Numbered from the stretch's first letter, positions 1 through 8,566 are shown. The stretch: DNA of 9,063 nucleotides from an uncultured Erysipelotrichaceae bacterium (GCA_945981915.1 CAMFRJ010000031.1:1-9063), one strand, 5' to 3'. Numbers and translations: made by a program. The notes: generated from the letters alone by a model not told the origin.

Positions 1-1826
1 CCAGCTGCATCTAGGAATGCTCTTGAGATATTGACAATATCTTCACCCATATGTTTCATCACTAAACGATTTGTATCAGTGACAGTCGCTACTTGAACAA
101 CTTCTAAATTTTCTTTTGCACATTCTTGTTGAATAAAATCAACATCATAATCATTAACAACAATAGCCATACGTTCTTGTGATTCAGAAATAGCTAATTC
201 TGTTCCTGTTAAACCTTCATATTTTTTAAGAACAGCATCTAAATTGATATCAAGACCTGGCGCAAGTTCCCCAACAGCGACACAAACACCACCAGCTCCA
301 AAATCATTACATCTGACAATCTTTTCAGAAACAGCTTTATTTCTGAATAATCTTTGTATCTTTCTTTCTTCCACTGGATTTCCTTTTTGAACTTCAGCAC
401 CAGCTGTTTCTATTGATTTAACATCATGTGATTTTGAAGAACCAGTTGCTCCTCCAATACCATCACGACCTGTACGCCCACCAATTAATAACACAATTTG
501 TCCTGGTTGTGGTTCTAAACGTTTGACTTGTTCCTTTGGTGCAGCAGCGACAACCGCTCCTACTTCCATACGTTTTGCAATATATCCTTCATCATAAATT
601 TCATGAACATAACCTGTTGTCAAACCAATTTGGTTTCCATAGCTTGAAAATCCATGAGCTGCTTCTTGACAAATCTTTCTTTGAGGTAATTTCCCTGGAG
701 TTGTTTCTTCCAAAGTTTTTCTTGGATCTCCAGCACCAGTAATACGCATTGATTGGTAAACATAAGCACGTCCTGAAAGTGGATCACGAATAGCACCACC
801 TAAACATGTTGCTGCTCCCCCAAATGGTTCGATTTCTGTTGGATGGTTATGTGTTTCATTTTTAAACATTAATAACCATTGTTCGTCTCCATCAGTCGTA
901 TGAACAGTAATTTCCACAGAACAAGCATTGATTTCTTCTGATACTTCCATATCATCAAGATACCCTGTTTTTCTTAATTCTTTCATTGAAATTGTTGCCA
1001 AATCCATTAAAGTTAATGGACGTTTCGTATCAATACCATAAACCAAATGACGGCTTGTTTTATATGTTTCAATATCTTTTTCTAATATTTCTTTAAAAGC
1101 TCCATTTTCAATATCAATATCTGTAATAATTGTCGCAAATGTTGTATGACGACAATGGTCAGACCAATATGTATCTAAAACCTTTATTTCTGTTTCAGTA
1201 GGATCTCTATGTTCTTCATTTTTAAAGTAATCTTGTGTGACTTTCAAATCATCAAGATTCATGGCCATACCATTATCTTTTAAGAACTGATTTAAACCAA
1301 CTTCATCTAAATCATTAAAACCTGTTAAAGTAGGAACCGGTTGAATATCAGGAGCTGCTTCATTTAAATCTTCTGGTTTATTTAAACTTGCAATTCTTTG
1401 ATCAACTGGATTGATTAAATAATGTTGGATCTTTTCAATGACACTTTGATCATTGACATCAACAACAATCATTTTCGCACATTTCACTTTTGTTGATGAT
1501 GTTCCAGTTAAGATTTGGAAACATTGTTCACAAGAATCAGCTCTTTGATCATATTGACCAGGTAAATATTCAATTGCAAATACTGATTCATGATCATTTA
1601 TCGGATATGTTTCATCATAAACATTATCGACCATAGGTTCAGCAAGAATTGTATTAATCCCCTGTTGTAAGATATCTTCACTAATTCCTTGGACATCATA
1701 ACGATGAATAACCCTTAAAGAATTAATATTTAAACCTAATTGTTCAATTAAATTATTTTTTATTTCATTTGCTTCTGTTGCATATTCTTTTCTTTTTTCT
1801 ACATAAATACGTCTCACATTTGCCAT
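1..1826 (-). CDS. purL: Phosphoribosylformylglycinamidine synthase, single-chain long form, N-terminal part (runs off left edge)
   Basis: PurL converts FGAR, glutamine and ATP to FGAM, the fourth step of purine synthesis, in the cytoplasm. The frame is open from the ATG at 1826 to the window edge (608 codons, no stop), beginning MANVRRIYVEKRKEYATEAN. That start is typical of the roughly 1200-1300-residue single-chain enzyme, not the small PurS/PurL/PurQ set. Visible motifs are YWSDHCRHTTF (220-230), NETHNHP (323-329), a glycine-rich GGRTGRDGIGGATGSS segment (449-464) and NDFGAGG (507-513). These cover the PurS-like N-terminus, linker and first AIRS-like half. The second half and the C-terminal glutaminase domain lie outside the window. 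The Shine-Dalgarno AGGGGAG overlaps the purD stop (TAG), with 11 bases between the genes, so it is the last visible operon member. Identity is near certain; intactness beyond the edge is unknown. Confidence 0.97.
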   Translation of the reverse strand, partial: MANVRRIYVEKRKEYATEANEIKNNLIEQLGLNINSLRVIHRYDVQGISEDILQQGINTILAEPMVDNVYDETYPINDHESVFAIEYLPGQYDQRADSCEQCFQILTGTSSTKVKCAKMIVVDVNDQSVIEKIQHYLINPVDQRIASLNKPEDLNEAAPDIQPVPTLTGFNDLDEVGLNQFLKDNGMAMNLDDLKVTQDYFKNEEHRDPTETEIKVLDTYWSDHCRHTTFATIITDIDIENGAFKEILEKDIETYKTSRHLVYGIDTKRPLTLMDLATISMKELRKTGYLDDMEVSEEINACSVEITVHTTDGDEQWLLMFKNETHNHPTEIEPFGGAATCLGGAIRDPLSGRAYVYQSMRITGAGDPRKTLEETTPGKLPQRKICQEAAHGFSSYGNQIGLTTGYVHEIYDEGYIAKRMEVGAVVAAAPKEQVKRLEPQPGQIVLLIGGRTGRDGIGGATGSSKSHDVKSIETAGAEVQKGNPVEERKIQRLFRNKAVSEKIVRCNDFGAGGVCVAVGELAPGLDINLDAVLKKYEGLTGTELAISESQERMAIVVNDYDVDFIQQECAKENLEVVQVATVTDTNRLVMKHMGEDIVNISRAFLDAA

Positions 1827-1837
1827 AGAATTCTCCC

Positions 1838-3091
1838 CTATCTCAGTCCTATATCATGACGGAAATAAACACCATCAAAAGTGACAACTTCACTTGCCTT
1901 ATATACTTTTGTTAAAGCTTCTTGTAAATCTTTTCCTTTAGCACAAATATTTAAGACACGTCCTCCATTTGTAACTAATTGGTCCTCTTTCATTGCTGTA
2001 CCAGCATGGAAGATAACAATATCATCTGATACCTGATCTAAGCCAGTAATGACTTTTCCTTTTTCATAACTTCCTGGATAACCCCCACTTGCAAGTACTA
2101 AACAAGCAACAGCATCATCTGACCATTTCACATCAACTTGATCAAGTTGATAAGATGCACAAGCATCCATAATTTCATATAGATCACTATCTAATCTCAG
2201 TAAAATCGATTGAGTTTCTGGATCTCCAAATCTGACATTGAATTCCAATACTTTCGCTTGATTATTTTCAATCATCAAACCAATGAAGACAACACCACGA
2301 TAATCCATTCCATCTTCTTTCAATCCTTGCATAAAAGGATCTAAGATATCTTTTTTAAAGATTTCATCCATTCCTTCTGGTAAGAAAGGATTGGGTGAAA
2401 CTGTTCCCATACCACCTGTATTAGGACCTTTATTACCATCATAAACTTGTTTATGATCTTTTGCAGATACCATAGGCACAATTGTTTTTCCATCTGTAAA
2501 ACAAAGTAAGGAACATTCAAAGCCTGTTAAAAATTCTTCTAGGACAACCTTACTTCCTGCACCATCTAAAGCTCCATCAACCATCATATCTTTTAAAGTA
2601 GCGATAGCATCATCTTTATTATCAACAATAACAACACCTTTTCCGGCTGCTAATCCATCAGCTTTGATAACTAAAGGATAGCTAAACTGAGCAATTTCTT
2701 TGCAGGCAGTATCAAAATCATTAACTTCTACATATCGAGCAGTAGGAATATGATGTCTTACCATAAAATCTTTAGAGAATGCTTTGCTTCCTTCTAAAGT
2801 TGCTGCTTTCTTTTGTGGTCCAAATGCTTTAAAACCAGCAGCTTCAATATCATCAGCTAATCCTAAACATAAAGGAACTTCAGGTCCAATCACTGTCAAA
2901 TCAATTTGATGATCTTTAATAAATTGAATGATCAATTCTTTATCTTCAACTAAACCAGGGATACAAGTCCCAATTTGTGCTATCCCAGGATTTCCTGGAA
3001 TAGCATATAATTCAGTCACTTTTGGACTTTGTTTTAATTTATAGGCAATCGCATGTTCACGACCACCACTTCCAATCACTAAAACCTTCAT
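1838..3091 (-). CDS. purD: Phosphoribosylamine-glycine ligase (GAR synthetase)
   Basis: PurD joins phosphoribosylamine and glycine using ATP to form GAR, the second step of purine synthesis. The 417-residue protein has normal family length. It shows the N-terminal nucleotide-fold motif GSGGREHA (7-14), VIGPEVPL (67-74), the ATP-grasp segment KADGLAAGKGV (143-153), DHKQVYDGNKGPNTGGMG (212-229) and the metal/phosphate-site block EFNVRFGDPETQ (283-294). The start ATG at 3091 is preceded by a very strong AGGAGGAG, which begins in the TAG stop of purH, leaving a 9-base gap. The downstream gap to purL is 11 bases. Tight packing on both sides implies co-transcription with translational coupling. All expected family motifs are intact and there is no sign of transfer or damage. 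Confidence 0.98.
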   Translation of the reverse strand: MKVLVIGSGGREHAIAYKLKQSPKVTELYAIPGNPGIAQIGTCIPGLVEDKELIIQFIKDHQIDLTVIGPEVPLCLGLADDIEAAGFKAFGPQKKAATLEGSKAFSKDFMVRHHIPTARYVEVNDFDTACKEIAQFSYPLVIKADGLAAGKGVVIVDNKDDAIATLKDMMVDGALDGAGSKVVLEEFLTGFECSLLCFTDGKTIVPMVSAKDHKQVYDGNKGPNTGGMGTVSPNPFLPEGMDEIFKKDILDPFMQGLKEDGMDYRGVVFIGLMIENNQAKVLEFNVRFGDPETQSILLRLDSDLYEIMDACASYQLDQVDVKWSDDAVACLVLASGGYPGSYEKGKVITGLDQVSDDIVIFHAGTAMKEDQLVTNGGRVLNICAKGKDLQEALTKVYKASEVVTFDGVYFRHDIGLR

Positions 3092-3100
3092 ATACTCCTC

Positions 3101-4624
3101 CTAATGTCTAAAGTGTCTATATCCACTAAATACCATTGGGATATGATTTTCATTACATAAATCAATTGAATCTTGATCTCTTACAGAACCACCTGGTTGT
3201 ACAATAGCTTTGATTCCTGCATCTACGGCAACTTGTACACAGTCATTAAATGGGAAGAAAGCATCTGAAGCTAAAACAGCTCCATTGAAATCTTTATCAG
3301 GATTATTATGGATTGCATTTTCTAAAGCCCATACACGTGAAGTTTGTCCTCCACCAATAGCTAAAGTCACACCATCTTTAACAACACAGATAGCATTTGA
3401 TTTCACATATTTAACAACTTTCATACCAAATTCCATATCTGATAATTGTTGTGCAGTTGGTTGTGCTTCTGTAACAACATTCATTTCTTTAATCATTTCT
3501 TTATTTAATTCTTGAACCAAAACTTTACCTTCTAAGTATTTGATATCATATTTTGCATCTCTGGCATCAAGATTTTTTAATTTTAAGATACGTAAATTTT
3601 TCTTTTTCTTTAAAATTTCTAAAGCATCATCATCAAAATCTGGTGCTGCAACAATTTCTAAGAAAATTTTATGCATTTGTTCAGCTGTTGCTTTATCAAC
3701 TTTATAGTTGACAGCCACAATACCACCAAAGATTGATTGAGGATCTGCTTCATATGCTTTCATATATGAATCATATCCTGTTTGACCAATGGCAACTCCA
3801 CAAGGTGTTGAATGTTTGATAGCAGCAGTAACAATTTGATCACCAAATTCTCTAACAACAGCAACAGCACCATATAAATCGTTAACATTGTTAAATGAAA
3901 TTTCTTTACCATGTAATTGTTCATAATCTAATAATGATTTTTGAACATATGTATCTTCATATTTATTAGCAGCCTGCTGAGAGTTTTCTCCATAACGTAA
4001 ATGTTCTACTTTCTTTAATGAAAGATTTAATGTATCAGGGAATTCATCCCCAACTTGATCTGCAAAATAACGTGAGATCATCGCATCATAAGCACCTGTT
4101 GTACTAAATGCTTTATAAGCCAAATTTAATCTAAAATCAAAATCAGTTTTTTCTTCTTTGATTGCTTCTAATACTTTTGAATAGTCAGCTGGATCTGTCA
4201 CGATTAAAACATCTTTAAAATTTTTCGCAGCAGATCTGATCATTGATGGTCCACCAATATCAATATTTTCAATCATATCTGGTAAATCTTTACCTGCTTT
4301 TAAAGCTTTTTCAAATTCATATAAATTAACACAAACTAAGTCAATTGGTTTAATTCCATGCTTTTCAATAGTTTCCACATGACTTGGAAGATCTCTACGA
4401 TATAATAATCCACCATGAACCATTGGATGTAAAGTTTTCACACGTCCATCTAACATTTCAGGAAAACCTGTCACATCATCAATCGCAATACATGAAACAC
4501 CATTATCTTCTAATACTTTCATTGTTCCACCTGTTGAAACAATTTCAAAACCTAATTCAACTAAACCTTTTGCAAAATCGACAACACCATCTTTATTTGT
4601 TACTGAAATTAAAGCTCTTTTCAT
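3101..4624 (-). CDS. purH: Bifunctional AICAR transformylase / IMP cyclohydrolase
   Basis: PurH performs the last two steps to IMP. AICAR (ZMP) is formylated with 10-formyl-THF, then FAICAR is closed to IMP. The protein is 507 residues, close to the usual 510-530. The N-terminal MGS-like cyclohydrolase domain (about 1-140) shows SVTNKDG, STGGT (30-34), VTGFPEMLDGRVKTLHP (51-67) and IDIGGPSMIRSAAKN (121-135). The transformylase domain has the catalytic Lys-His pair in KHSTPCG (270-276), SIFGGIVA (297-304) and the C-terminal SDAFFPFND (453-461). The usual RYGENPHQ block reads RYGENSQQ (210-217), a mild departure. Its ATG directly abuts the purN stop (TAAATG), with AAAGGTG as ribosome binding site inside purN. 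Its substrate ZMP is the ligand of the riboswitch heading the operon. Confidence 0.98.
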   Translation of the reverse strand: MKRALISVTNKDGVVDFAKGLVELGFEIVSTGGTMKVLEDNGVSCIAIDDVTGFPEMLDGRVKTLHPMVHGGLLYRRDLPSHVETIEKHGIKPIDLVCVNLYEFEKALKAGKDLPDMIENIDIGGPSMIRSAAKNFKDVLIVTDPADYSKVLEAIKEEKTDFDFRLNLAYKAFSTTGAYDAMISRYFADQVGDEFPDTLNLSLKKVEHLRYGENSQQAANKYEDTYVQKSLLDYEQLHGKEISFNNVNDLYGAVAVVREFGDQIVTAAIKHSTPCGVAIGQTGYDSYMKAYEADPQSIFGGIVAVNYKVDKATAEQMHKIFLEIVAAPDFDDDALEILKKKKNLRILKLKNLDARDAKYDIKYLEGKVLVQELNKEMIKEMNVVTEAQPTAQQLSDMEFGMKVVKYVKSNAICVVKDGVTLAIGGGQTSRVWALENAIHNNPDKDFNGAVLASDAFFPFNDCVQVAVDAGIKAIVQPGGSVRDQDSIDLCNENHIPMVFSGYRHFRH

Positions 4625-5218
4625 TTAAATCACCTTTGCCTTTCCATCAATTACTTTTATTTTTCCATCACAGTATAACCCCACAACTTCAGGTAATAAC
4701 TGATGTTCAATTTCTAATACTCTTGCTTGAATATCTGAAGCTTGATCTAAATCAGAAATATCACAAGCCACTTGTTTAATAATTGGTCCTCCATCAACTT
4801 CTTTTGATACAAAATGAACAGTTGCTCCAGAAACCTTGACACCACGAGCAATAACAGCATCATGAACATGCATACCATACATCCCTGGTCCACAAAAAGA
4901 AGGAATGAGTGAAGGATGAATATTAATGATCTGGTTAGGATAAGCATCAATTAACGTATCAGTTAAGATAGCCAAATAACCTGCCAATACAATTAAATCA
5001 ACATCCCTTTCTTTTAACATCTTCACAATCAATGCATCATCTTTTTTGACAACAGCTGTTTCAATACCTGCCTTTTTGGCTCTTTCAAGACCATATGCTT
5101 TTATTCGATTAGATAAGACCAAAACAATTTCTCCATTGATCTTTCCTGCATGTTGTGCATCAATGATCGATTGGAGATCAGTTCCTCCACCAGAAACAAA
5201 GACTGCTATTTTTAGCAT
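4625..5218 (-). CDS. purN: Phosphoribosylglycinamide formyltransferase (GAR transformylase, 10-formyl-THF dependent)
   Basis: PurN transfers a formyl group from 10-formyl-THF to GAR, giving FGAR, the third step of the pathway. The protein is 197 residues starting [12 protein letters not shown]. The frame stays open upstream to 5266, but that extension ([15 protein letters not shown]) lies inside purM and lacks family similarity. ATG 5218 follows an AAAGGTG ribosome binding site at 7-base spacing and gives the standard length. Motifs are the phosphate-binding loop SGGGTDLQ (9-16), the catalytic Asn99 and His101 in INIHPSLIP (98-106) and catalytic Asp142 in VDGGPII (141-147). It overlaps the end of purM by 7 bases (ATGCTAA) and abuts purH, so translation is very likely coupled. 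Its folate cosubstrate is the product of fhs in the same operon. Confidence 0.97.
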   Translation of the reverse strand: MLKIAVFVSGGGTDLQSIIDAQHAGKINGEIVLVLSNRIKAYGLERAKKAGIETAVVKKDDALIVKMLKERDVDLIVLAGYLAILTDTLIDAYPNQIINIHPSLIPSFCGPGMYGMHVHDAVIARGVKVSGATVHFVSKEVDGGPIIKQVACDISDLDQASDIQARVLEIEHQLLPEVVGLYCDGKIKVIDGKAKVI

Positions 5219-6237
5219 AAGTCGACACCTTTTTCGCCTTCTTGAATACTTCCAACAACATAGCATTGATCGCCAGCAGCTTGAATCGCTTCCATAGCTG
5301 GTTCAACATCTTGAGGATCTAAAGCAATGACCATACCAAGTCCCATATTAAATGTGTTGTACATCATATGTTCTTCCACATTTCCATTTTTTGCGATTAA
5401 ATCAAAAATAGCTGGAACAGGATAACTATCTTTTTTGATTTGTGCTCTAACATTTTCTGGTAACATTCTTGGTACATTTTCAAAGAAACCACCACCAGTA
5501 ATATGAGAACATCCTTTAATCTTCACGCCACTATTTTTTACATTTTTTAAAGCTTTGACATAAATACGTGTTGGCTCGATTAAAGCTTCACCTAATGTTT
5601 TTCCTAATTCATCATAATATGTATCTAATGATTCTTTAGACATTTCAAACACTTTTCTGACTAAAGAAAAACCATTTGAATGCACACCACTCGAAGCAAT
5701 TCCGACTAAAACATCACCAGGTTGAATTGTAGAACCGTCAATAATATCTTTTTTATCAACAACACCTACTGCAAAACCTGCAAGATCATAATCATCTTCA
5801 GGCATTAATCCTGGATGTTCTGCAGTTTCACCACCAACTAATGCACATTCAGATTGAACACAACCTTCAGCAACCCCAGAAACAATAGCAGCAATTTTTT
5901 CCGGATAGTTTTTTCCACAAGCGATATAATCTAAAAAGAATAAAGGTTCTCCCCCAGAACAAGCAATATCATTGACACACATAGCCACTGCATCAATACC
6001 AATTGTATCATGCTTATCCATGATGAATGCTAATTTCACCTTTGTTCCACAACCGTCAGTCCCTGATAACAAAACAGGTTCTTCCATTTCCTTAATACCA
6101 CTTAAATCAAAAGCACCAGCAAATCCCCCAAGACCTCCTAAAACTTCTGGTCTCATTGTTCTTTTGACATGCTTTTTCATAAGTTCTACTGATTTGTAAC
6201 CAGCAACAATGTCAACTCCAGCTTTTTTGTAATCCAT
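5212..6237 (-). CDS. purM: Phosphoribosylformylglycinamidine cyclo-ligase (AIR synthetase)
   Basis: PurM closes the imidazole ring of FGAM with ATP to make AIR, the fifth step. The 341-residue length is typical. Family motifs in order are GTDGCGTK (59-66, ATP/metal site), [18 protein letters not shown] (87-104), GGETAEHPG (135-143), [13 protein letters not shown] (182-194), [13 protein letters not shown] (245-257) and [10 protein letters not shown] (293-302). The start ATG at 6237 has a consensus Shine-Dalgarno (AAGGAGA, 7-base spacing) overlapping the TAA stop of purE, with a 12-base gap. The 3' end overlaps purN by 7 bases. PurM acts as a cytoplasmic dimer in characterised relatives. Nothing in the sequence suggests damage. 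Confidence 0.98.
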   Translation of the reverse strand: MDYKKAGVDIVAGYKSVELMKKHVKRTMRPEVLGGLGGFAGAFDLSGIKEMEEPVLLSGTDGCGTKVKLAFIMDKHDTIGIDAVAMCVNDIACSGGEPLFFLDYIACGKNYPEKIAAIVSGVAEGCVQSECALVGGETAEHPGLMPEDDYDLAGFAVGVVDKKDIIDGSTIQPGDVLVGIASSGVHSNGFSLVRKVFEMSKESLDTYYDELGKTLGEALIEPTRIYVKALKNVKNSGVKIKGCSHITGGGFFENVPRMLPENVRAQIKKDSYPVPAIFDLIAKNGNVEEHMMYNTFNMGLGMVIALDPQDVEPAMEAIQAAGDQCYVVGSIQEGEKGVDLC

Positions 6238-6249
6238 TTCCTAATCTCC

Positions 6250-6738
6250 TTACTTGTATTTTTCTATAACTTCATCGTTAGCTTTCATTGCGTCAGCTTC
6301 CATTTGTTTTCTTAAATCTTGTAACTTCACTTTGATATCATCATGTTTGATAGCCATGATCTGTAAAGCTAAATAAGCAGCATTTTTACTTCCATTAATA
6401 GCAACAGTTGCTACAGGAATTCCTGAAGGCATCTGTACGATTGATAATAAAGCATCCATACCATCTAAATTACTTCCAGCAATCGGTACCCCAATAACAG
6501 GTAAAACAGTCTGACTAGCAACAACTCCAGGTAAGGCCGCAGCCATCCCAGCAGCAGTAATGATGACTTCTGTCCCATCTGTTTCTGTTTCTTTAATAAA
6601 TTCACTTAATCCTAAATGTGCTCTATGGGCAGATAAGCATCTCACAGCAACTTCTACACCATAATCTTTTAAAATTGTAATAGCAGGTTCAACTTTTGGT
6701 AAATCACTTGTTGAACCCATAATGATTGCAACTTTCAT
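6250..6738 (-). CDS. purE: 5-(carboxyamino)imidazole ribonucleotide mutase / AIR carboxylase, PurE family
   Basis: PurE places the carboxyl group on the imidazole carbon to give CAIR, either from N5-CAIR (class I, with PurK) or from AIR and CO2 (class II). The 162-residue protein starts MKVAIIMGSTSD. An in-frame ATG at 6765 would add nine residues encoded largely by the ribosome binding site (AAAGGAGA, upstream of 6738), so 6738 is chosen. Motifs are GSTSD (8-12), SAHR with the catalytic His38 (36-39), AAGMAAALPGVVA (62-74) and SIVQMPSGIPVATVAING (99-116). The GMAAALPG segment resembles class I rather than the GRSNALSG-type class II, but SAHRAH replaces the common SAHRTP and no purK is in the window. 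Mechanistic class is therefore left open. It lies 48 bases after fhs and 12 before purM. Confidence 0.96.
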   Translation of the reverse strand: MKVAIIMGSTSDLPKVEPAITILKDYGVEVAVRCLSAHRAHLGLSEFIKETETDGTEVIITAAGMAAALPGVVASQTVLPVIGVPIAGSNLDGMDALLSIVQMPSGIPVATVAINGSKNAAYLALQIMAIKHDDIKVKLQDLRKQMEADAMKANDEVIEKYK

Positions 6739-6766
6739 CTCTTTTTCTCCTTTTCTTTTAAGCACG

Positions 6767-6788
6767 AAAAGTGACTTGCGTCACTTTT
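6767..6788 (-). other. Perfect hairpin with GNRA tetraloop between fhs and purE
   Basis: On the transcribed strand the sequence reads AAAAGTGAC, then GCAA, then GTCACTTTT: a perfect 9-bp stem closed by a GNRA-type loop. Its first bases overlap the fhs stop codon (TAA, 6787-6789). It fills the only sizeable gap in the operon, upstream of the purE ribosome binding site. The symmetric A-tract/T-tract form resembles a weak bidirectional terminator, but all four T residues pair with the A residues and the sequence continues CGTGC, so strong termination is unlikely. A partial attenuator or an mRNA 3'-end stabilising or processing element separating fhs from the pur genes is more plausible. The structure is seen directly; the role is inferred. 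Confidence 0.6.
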
Positions 6789-8457
6789 AGAATAATCCGA
6801 CAATTTTGCCATTTTCATCAATATCCATACCAACAGCCGCTGGACGTTTTGGAAGTCCAGGCATACGCATGATATCACCAGAAATAGCAACTAAGAATCC
6901 TGCCCCAGCTGATGGAATCACATCATTGATTGTCACAGTAAATCCTGTAGGTCTACCTAACAATGCTGGTTGGTCAGATAAAGAATATTGTGTCTTTGCG
7001 ATACAAATAGGTAGCTGACCTAATCCCTGTTCTGTATATTTTTTCATTTTATTTTTTGCTTTTTTCGTGAATTCAACACCATCACCACCATAGATTTCTT
7101 TCACTATTGTTTCAATCTTTTTTTCAATTGATAAATCTAAATCATATAATGGATGATAATTCGCTTCTTTTGTTTCTAAAACAGCTAATAATTTTTCAGC
7201 AAGTTCAATACCACCATCAGCACCTTTTTCCCATACTTTAGAAATAGCTACATCAACACCTAATTTTTGGCAACATTCATTTAATAAAGCCAATTCAGCT
7301 TCAGTATCAGTTGGAAAAGCATTAATAGCCACAACACTTGGTAAACCATATTTTGCAATATTTTCAATATGTTTTTCCAAGTTACCTAAACCTGCTTTTA
7401 AAGCTTCTAAGTTTTCTTCACCTAAGTCTTTTTTTGCAACACCACCATGCATCTTTAACGCACGAACAGTTGCGACGATGACAACTGCATCAGGATTTAA
7501 ACCAGCTTGACGACATTTGATATCTAAGAATTTTTCAGCTCCTAGATCAGCACCAAAGCCTGCTTCTGTAATCGCATAATCACCTAATTTTAAAGCCAAT
7601 TCAGTTGCCATGACTGAGTTACATCCATGAGCAATATTCGCAAAAGGACCACCATGAACGAAAACTGGTGTATGATCTAAAGTTTGTACTAAATTAGGTT
7701 TGATTGCATCTTTTAATAATAATGTAACAGCTCCTGTTGCCTGTAAATCATCAACAGTCACTGGTTGATTATCATATGTATAAGCAACGATCATTCTTCC
7801 TGCTCTTTGTTTAAGATCTTCAAGTGAAGTTGCTAAACACAAGATAGCCATAACTTCACTAGCTACAGTAATATCAAAACCATCTTCACGAGGCACACCA
7901 TTGACTTTTCCTCCAAGTCCACAAACAGTGTGACGTAAAGCACGGTCATTTAAATCAACAACACGTTTCCATACGATTTGACGAACATCAATATTTAATG
8001 GATTTCCTTGATGAATAGAGTTATCCAACATAGCAGCAATTAAGTTGTTCGCTGCTGTAATCGCATGAATATCTCCTGTAAAATGAAGATTAATATCTTC
8101 CATAGGAACAACTTGAGCATAACCTCCTCCAGCAGCTCCACCTTTAATACCAAAACATGGTCCAAGTGAAGGTTCACGCATTGCAACAACTGATTTTTTT
8201 CCCATCTTATTTAAAGCTTGTGAAAGACCAATCATTGTTGTTGTCTTTCCTTCCCCTGCAGGAGTAGGATTAATAGCAGTGACCAAAACTAATTTCCCGT
8301 TTTCATTATTTTTTAATCTGTTAATAGCTTCTAAAGAGATCTTTGCTTTATATTTTCCATATAATTCTAGATCATCTTCTTCTAAACCAACTTTTTGAGC
8401 AATTTTTGTAATTGGTTCCATCTTAGCACTTTGTGCAATTTCAACATCTGTTAACAT
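6787..8457 (-). CDS. fhs: Formate-tetrahydrofolate ligase (10-formyl-THF synthetase)
   Basis: Fhs makes 10-formyl-THF from formate, THF and ATP, supplying the one-carbon units used by PurN and PurH. From ATG 8457 the protein is 556 residues, the standard family size. An in-frame ATG at 8475 would add MKGRFD but lies upstream of the good ribosome binding site AAAGGAAG (7-base spacing to 8457), so it is rejected. Motifs are the N-terminal [16 protein letters not shown] segment (25-40), the ATP-binding loop [10 protein letters not shown] (64-73), [22 protein letters not shown] (94-115) and [12 protein letters not shown] (122-133), followed by further conserved blocks such as [16 protein letters not shown] and [13 protein letters not shown]. 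It is the first gene of the operon, preceded by a ZTP riboswitch, which is a known regulator of fhs genes and fits a role in relieving 10-formyl-THF shortage. Confidence 0.98.
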   Translation of the reverse strand: MLTDVEIAQSAKMEPITKIAQKVGLEEDDLELYGKYKAKISLEAINRLKNNENGKLVLVTAINPTPAGEGKTTTMIGLSQALNKMGKKSVVAMREPSLGPCFGIKGGAAGGGYAQVVPMEDINLHFTGDIHAITAANNLIAAMLDNSIHQGNPLNIDVRQIVWKRVVDLNDRALRHTVCGLGGKVNGVPREDGFDITVASEVMAILCLATSLEDLKQRAGRMIVAYTYDNQPVTVDDLQATGAVTLLLKDAIKPNLVQTLDHTPVFVHGGPFANIAHGCNSVMATELALKLGDYAITEAGFGADLGAEKFLDIKCRQAGLNPDAVVIVATVRALKMHGGVAKKDLGEENLEALKAGLGNLEKHIENIAKYGLPSVVAINAFPTDTEAELALLNECCQKLGVDVAISKVWEKGADGGIELAEKLLAVLETKEANYHPLYDLDLSIEKKIETIVKEIYGGDGVEFTKKAKNKMKKYTEQGLGQLPICIAKTQYSLSDQPALLGRPTGFTVTINDVIPSAGAGFLVAISGDIMRMPGLPKRPAAVGMDIDENGKIVGLF

Positions 8458-8498
8458 ATCAAATCTTCCTTTCATTCTATTTTGGAATACTGATTTTT

Positions 8499-8566
8499 AA
8501 TTCATTGTCATTATATATTAAAAACATCATTCAAACAACATATTCAAACATGAATCACAATGAATT
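8499..8566. repeat. 10-bp perfect inverted repeat around a candidate internal promoter
   Basis: AATTCATTGT at 8499-8508 is the exact reverse complement of ACAATGAATT at 8557-8566, leaving 48 bases between the arms. The candidate internal promoter (8510-8538) lies inside this loop. In the long leader RNA the arms could form a long-loop hairpin; in DNA they could be paired protein sites. The region is very AT-rich, so chance remains possible. Confidence 0.35.
8510..8538 (-). promoter_or_regulatory. Candidate internal promoter downstream of the riboswitch terminator
   Basis: On the minus strand there is a perfect -10 TATAAT (8515-8510) and a -35-like TTGTTT (8538-8533, three of six consensus bases) with exactly 17 bases between. 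Initiation would be near 8503, giving a leader of about 45 bases before the fhs ATG at 8457. A promoter here would bypass the riboswitch. The weak -35 and the AT-rich setting keep confidence low. Confidence 0.4.

Noticed and set aside
536..742. 68-residue plus-strand open frame
   Set aside because: Lies wholly inside purL on the other strand, is low complexity (Leu/His/Gln rich) and has no ribosome binding site or family similarity.
3210..3515. 101-residue plus-strand open frame
   Set aside because: Antisense shadow of the strongly conserved PurH C-terminal region; no recognisable domain.
4384..4779. 131-residue plus-strand open frame
   Set aside because: Spans the purH/purN junction antisense; its Leu/His/Gln-rich composition is that expected from the complement of real genes.
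4747..4950. 67-residue minus-strand frame inside purN
   Set aside because: Out of frame with the well-supported purN, with no start signal.
5219..5266. Upstream extension of purN
   Set aside because: Adds a Cys/Arg-rich stretch coded within purM; the family N-terminus and ribosome binding site point to 5218.
5046..5297. 83-residue plus-strand open frame
   Set aside because: Antisense to purN/purM; no independent support.
5972..6199. 75-residue plus-strand open frame
   Set aside because: Antisense to conserved PurM motifs; no independent support.
6739..6765. Upstream ATG for purE
   Set aside because: The added residues are encoded by the purE ribosome binding site itself.
6806..7018. 70-residue plus-strand open frame
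   Set aside because: Antisense to the conserved Fhs C-terminus; no independent support.
8458..8475. Upstream ATG for fhs
   Set aside because: It precedes the AAAGGAAG site; starting at 8457 gives correct spacing and the standard 556 residues.
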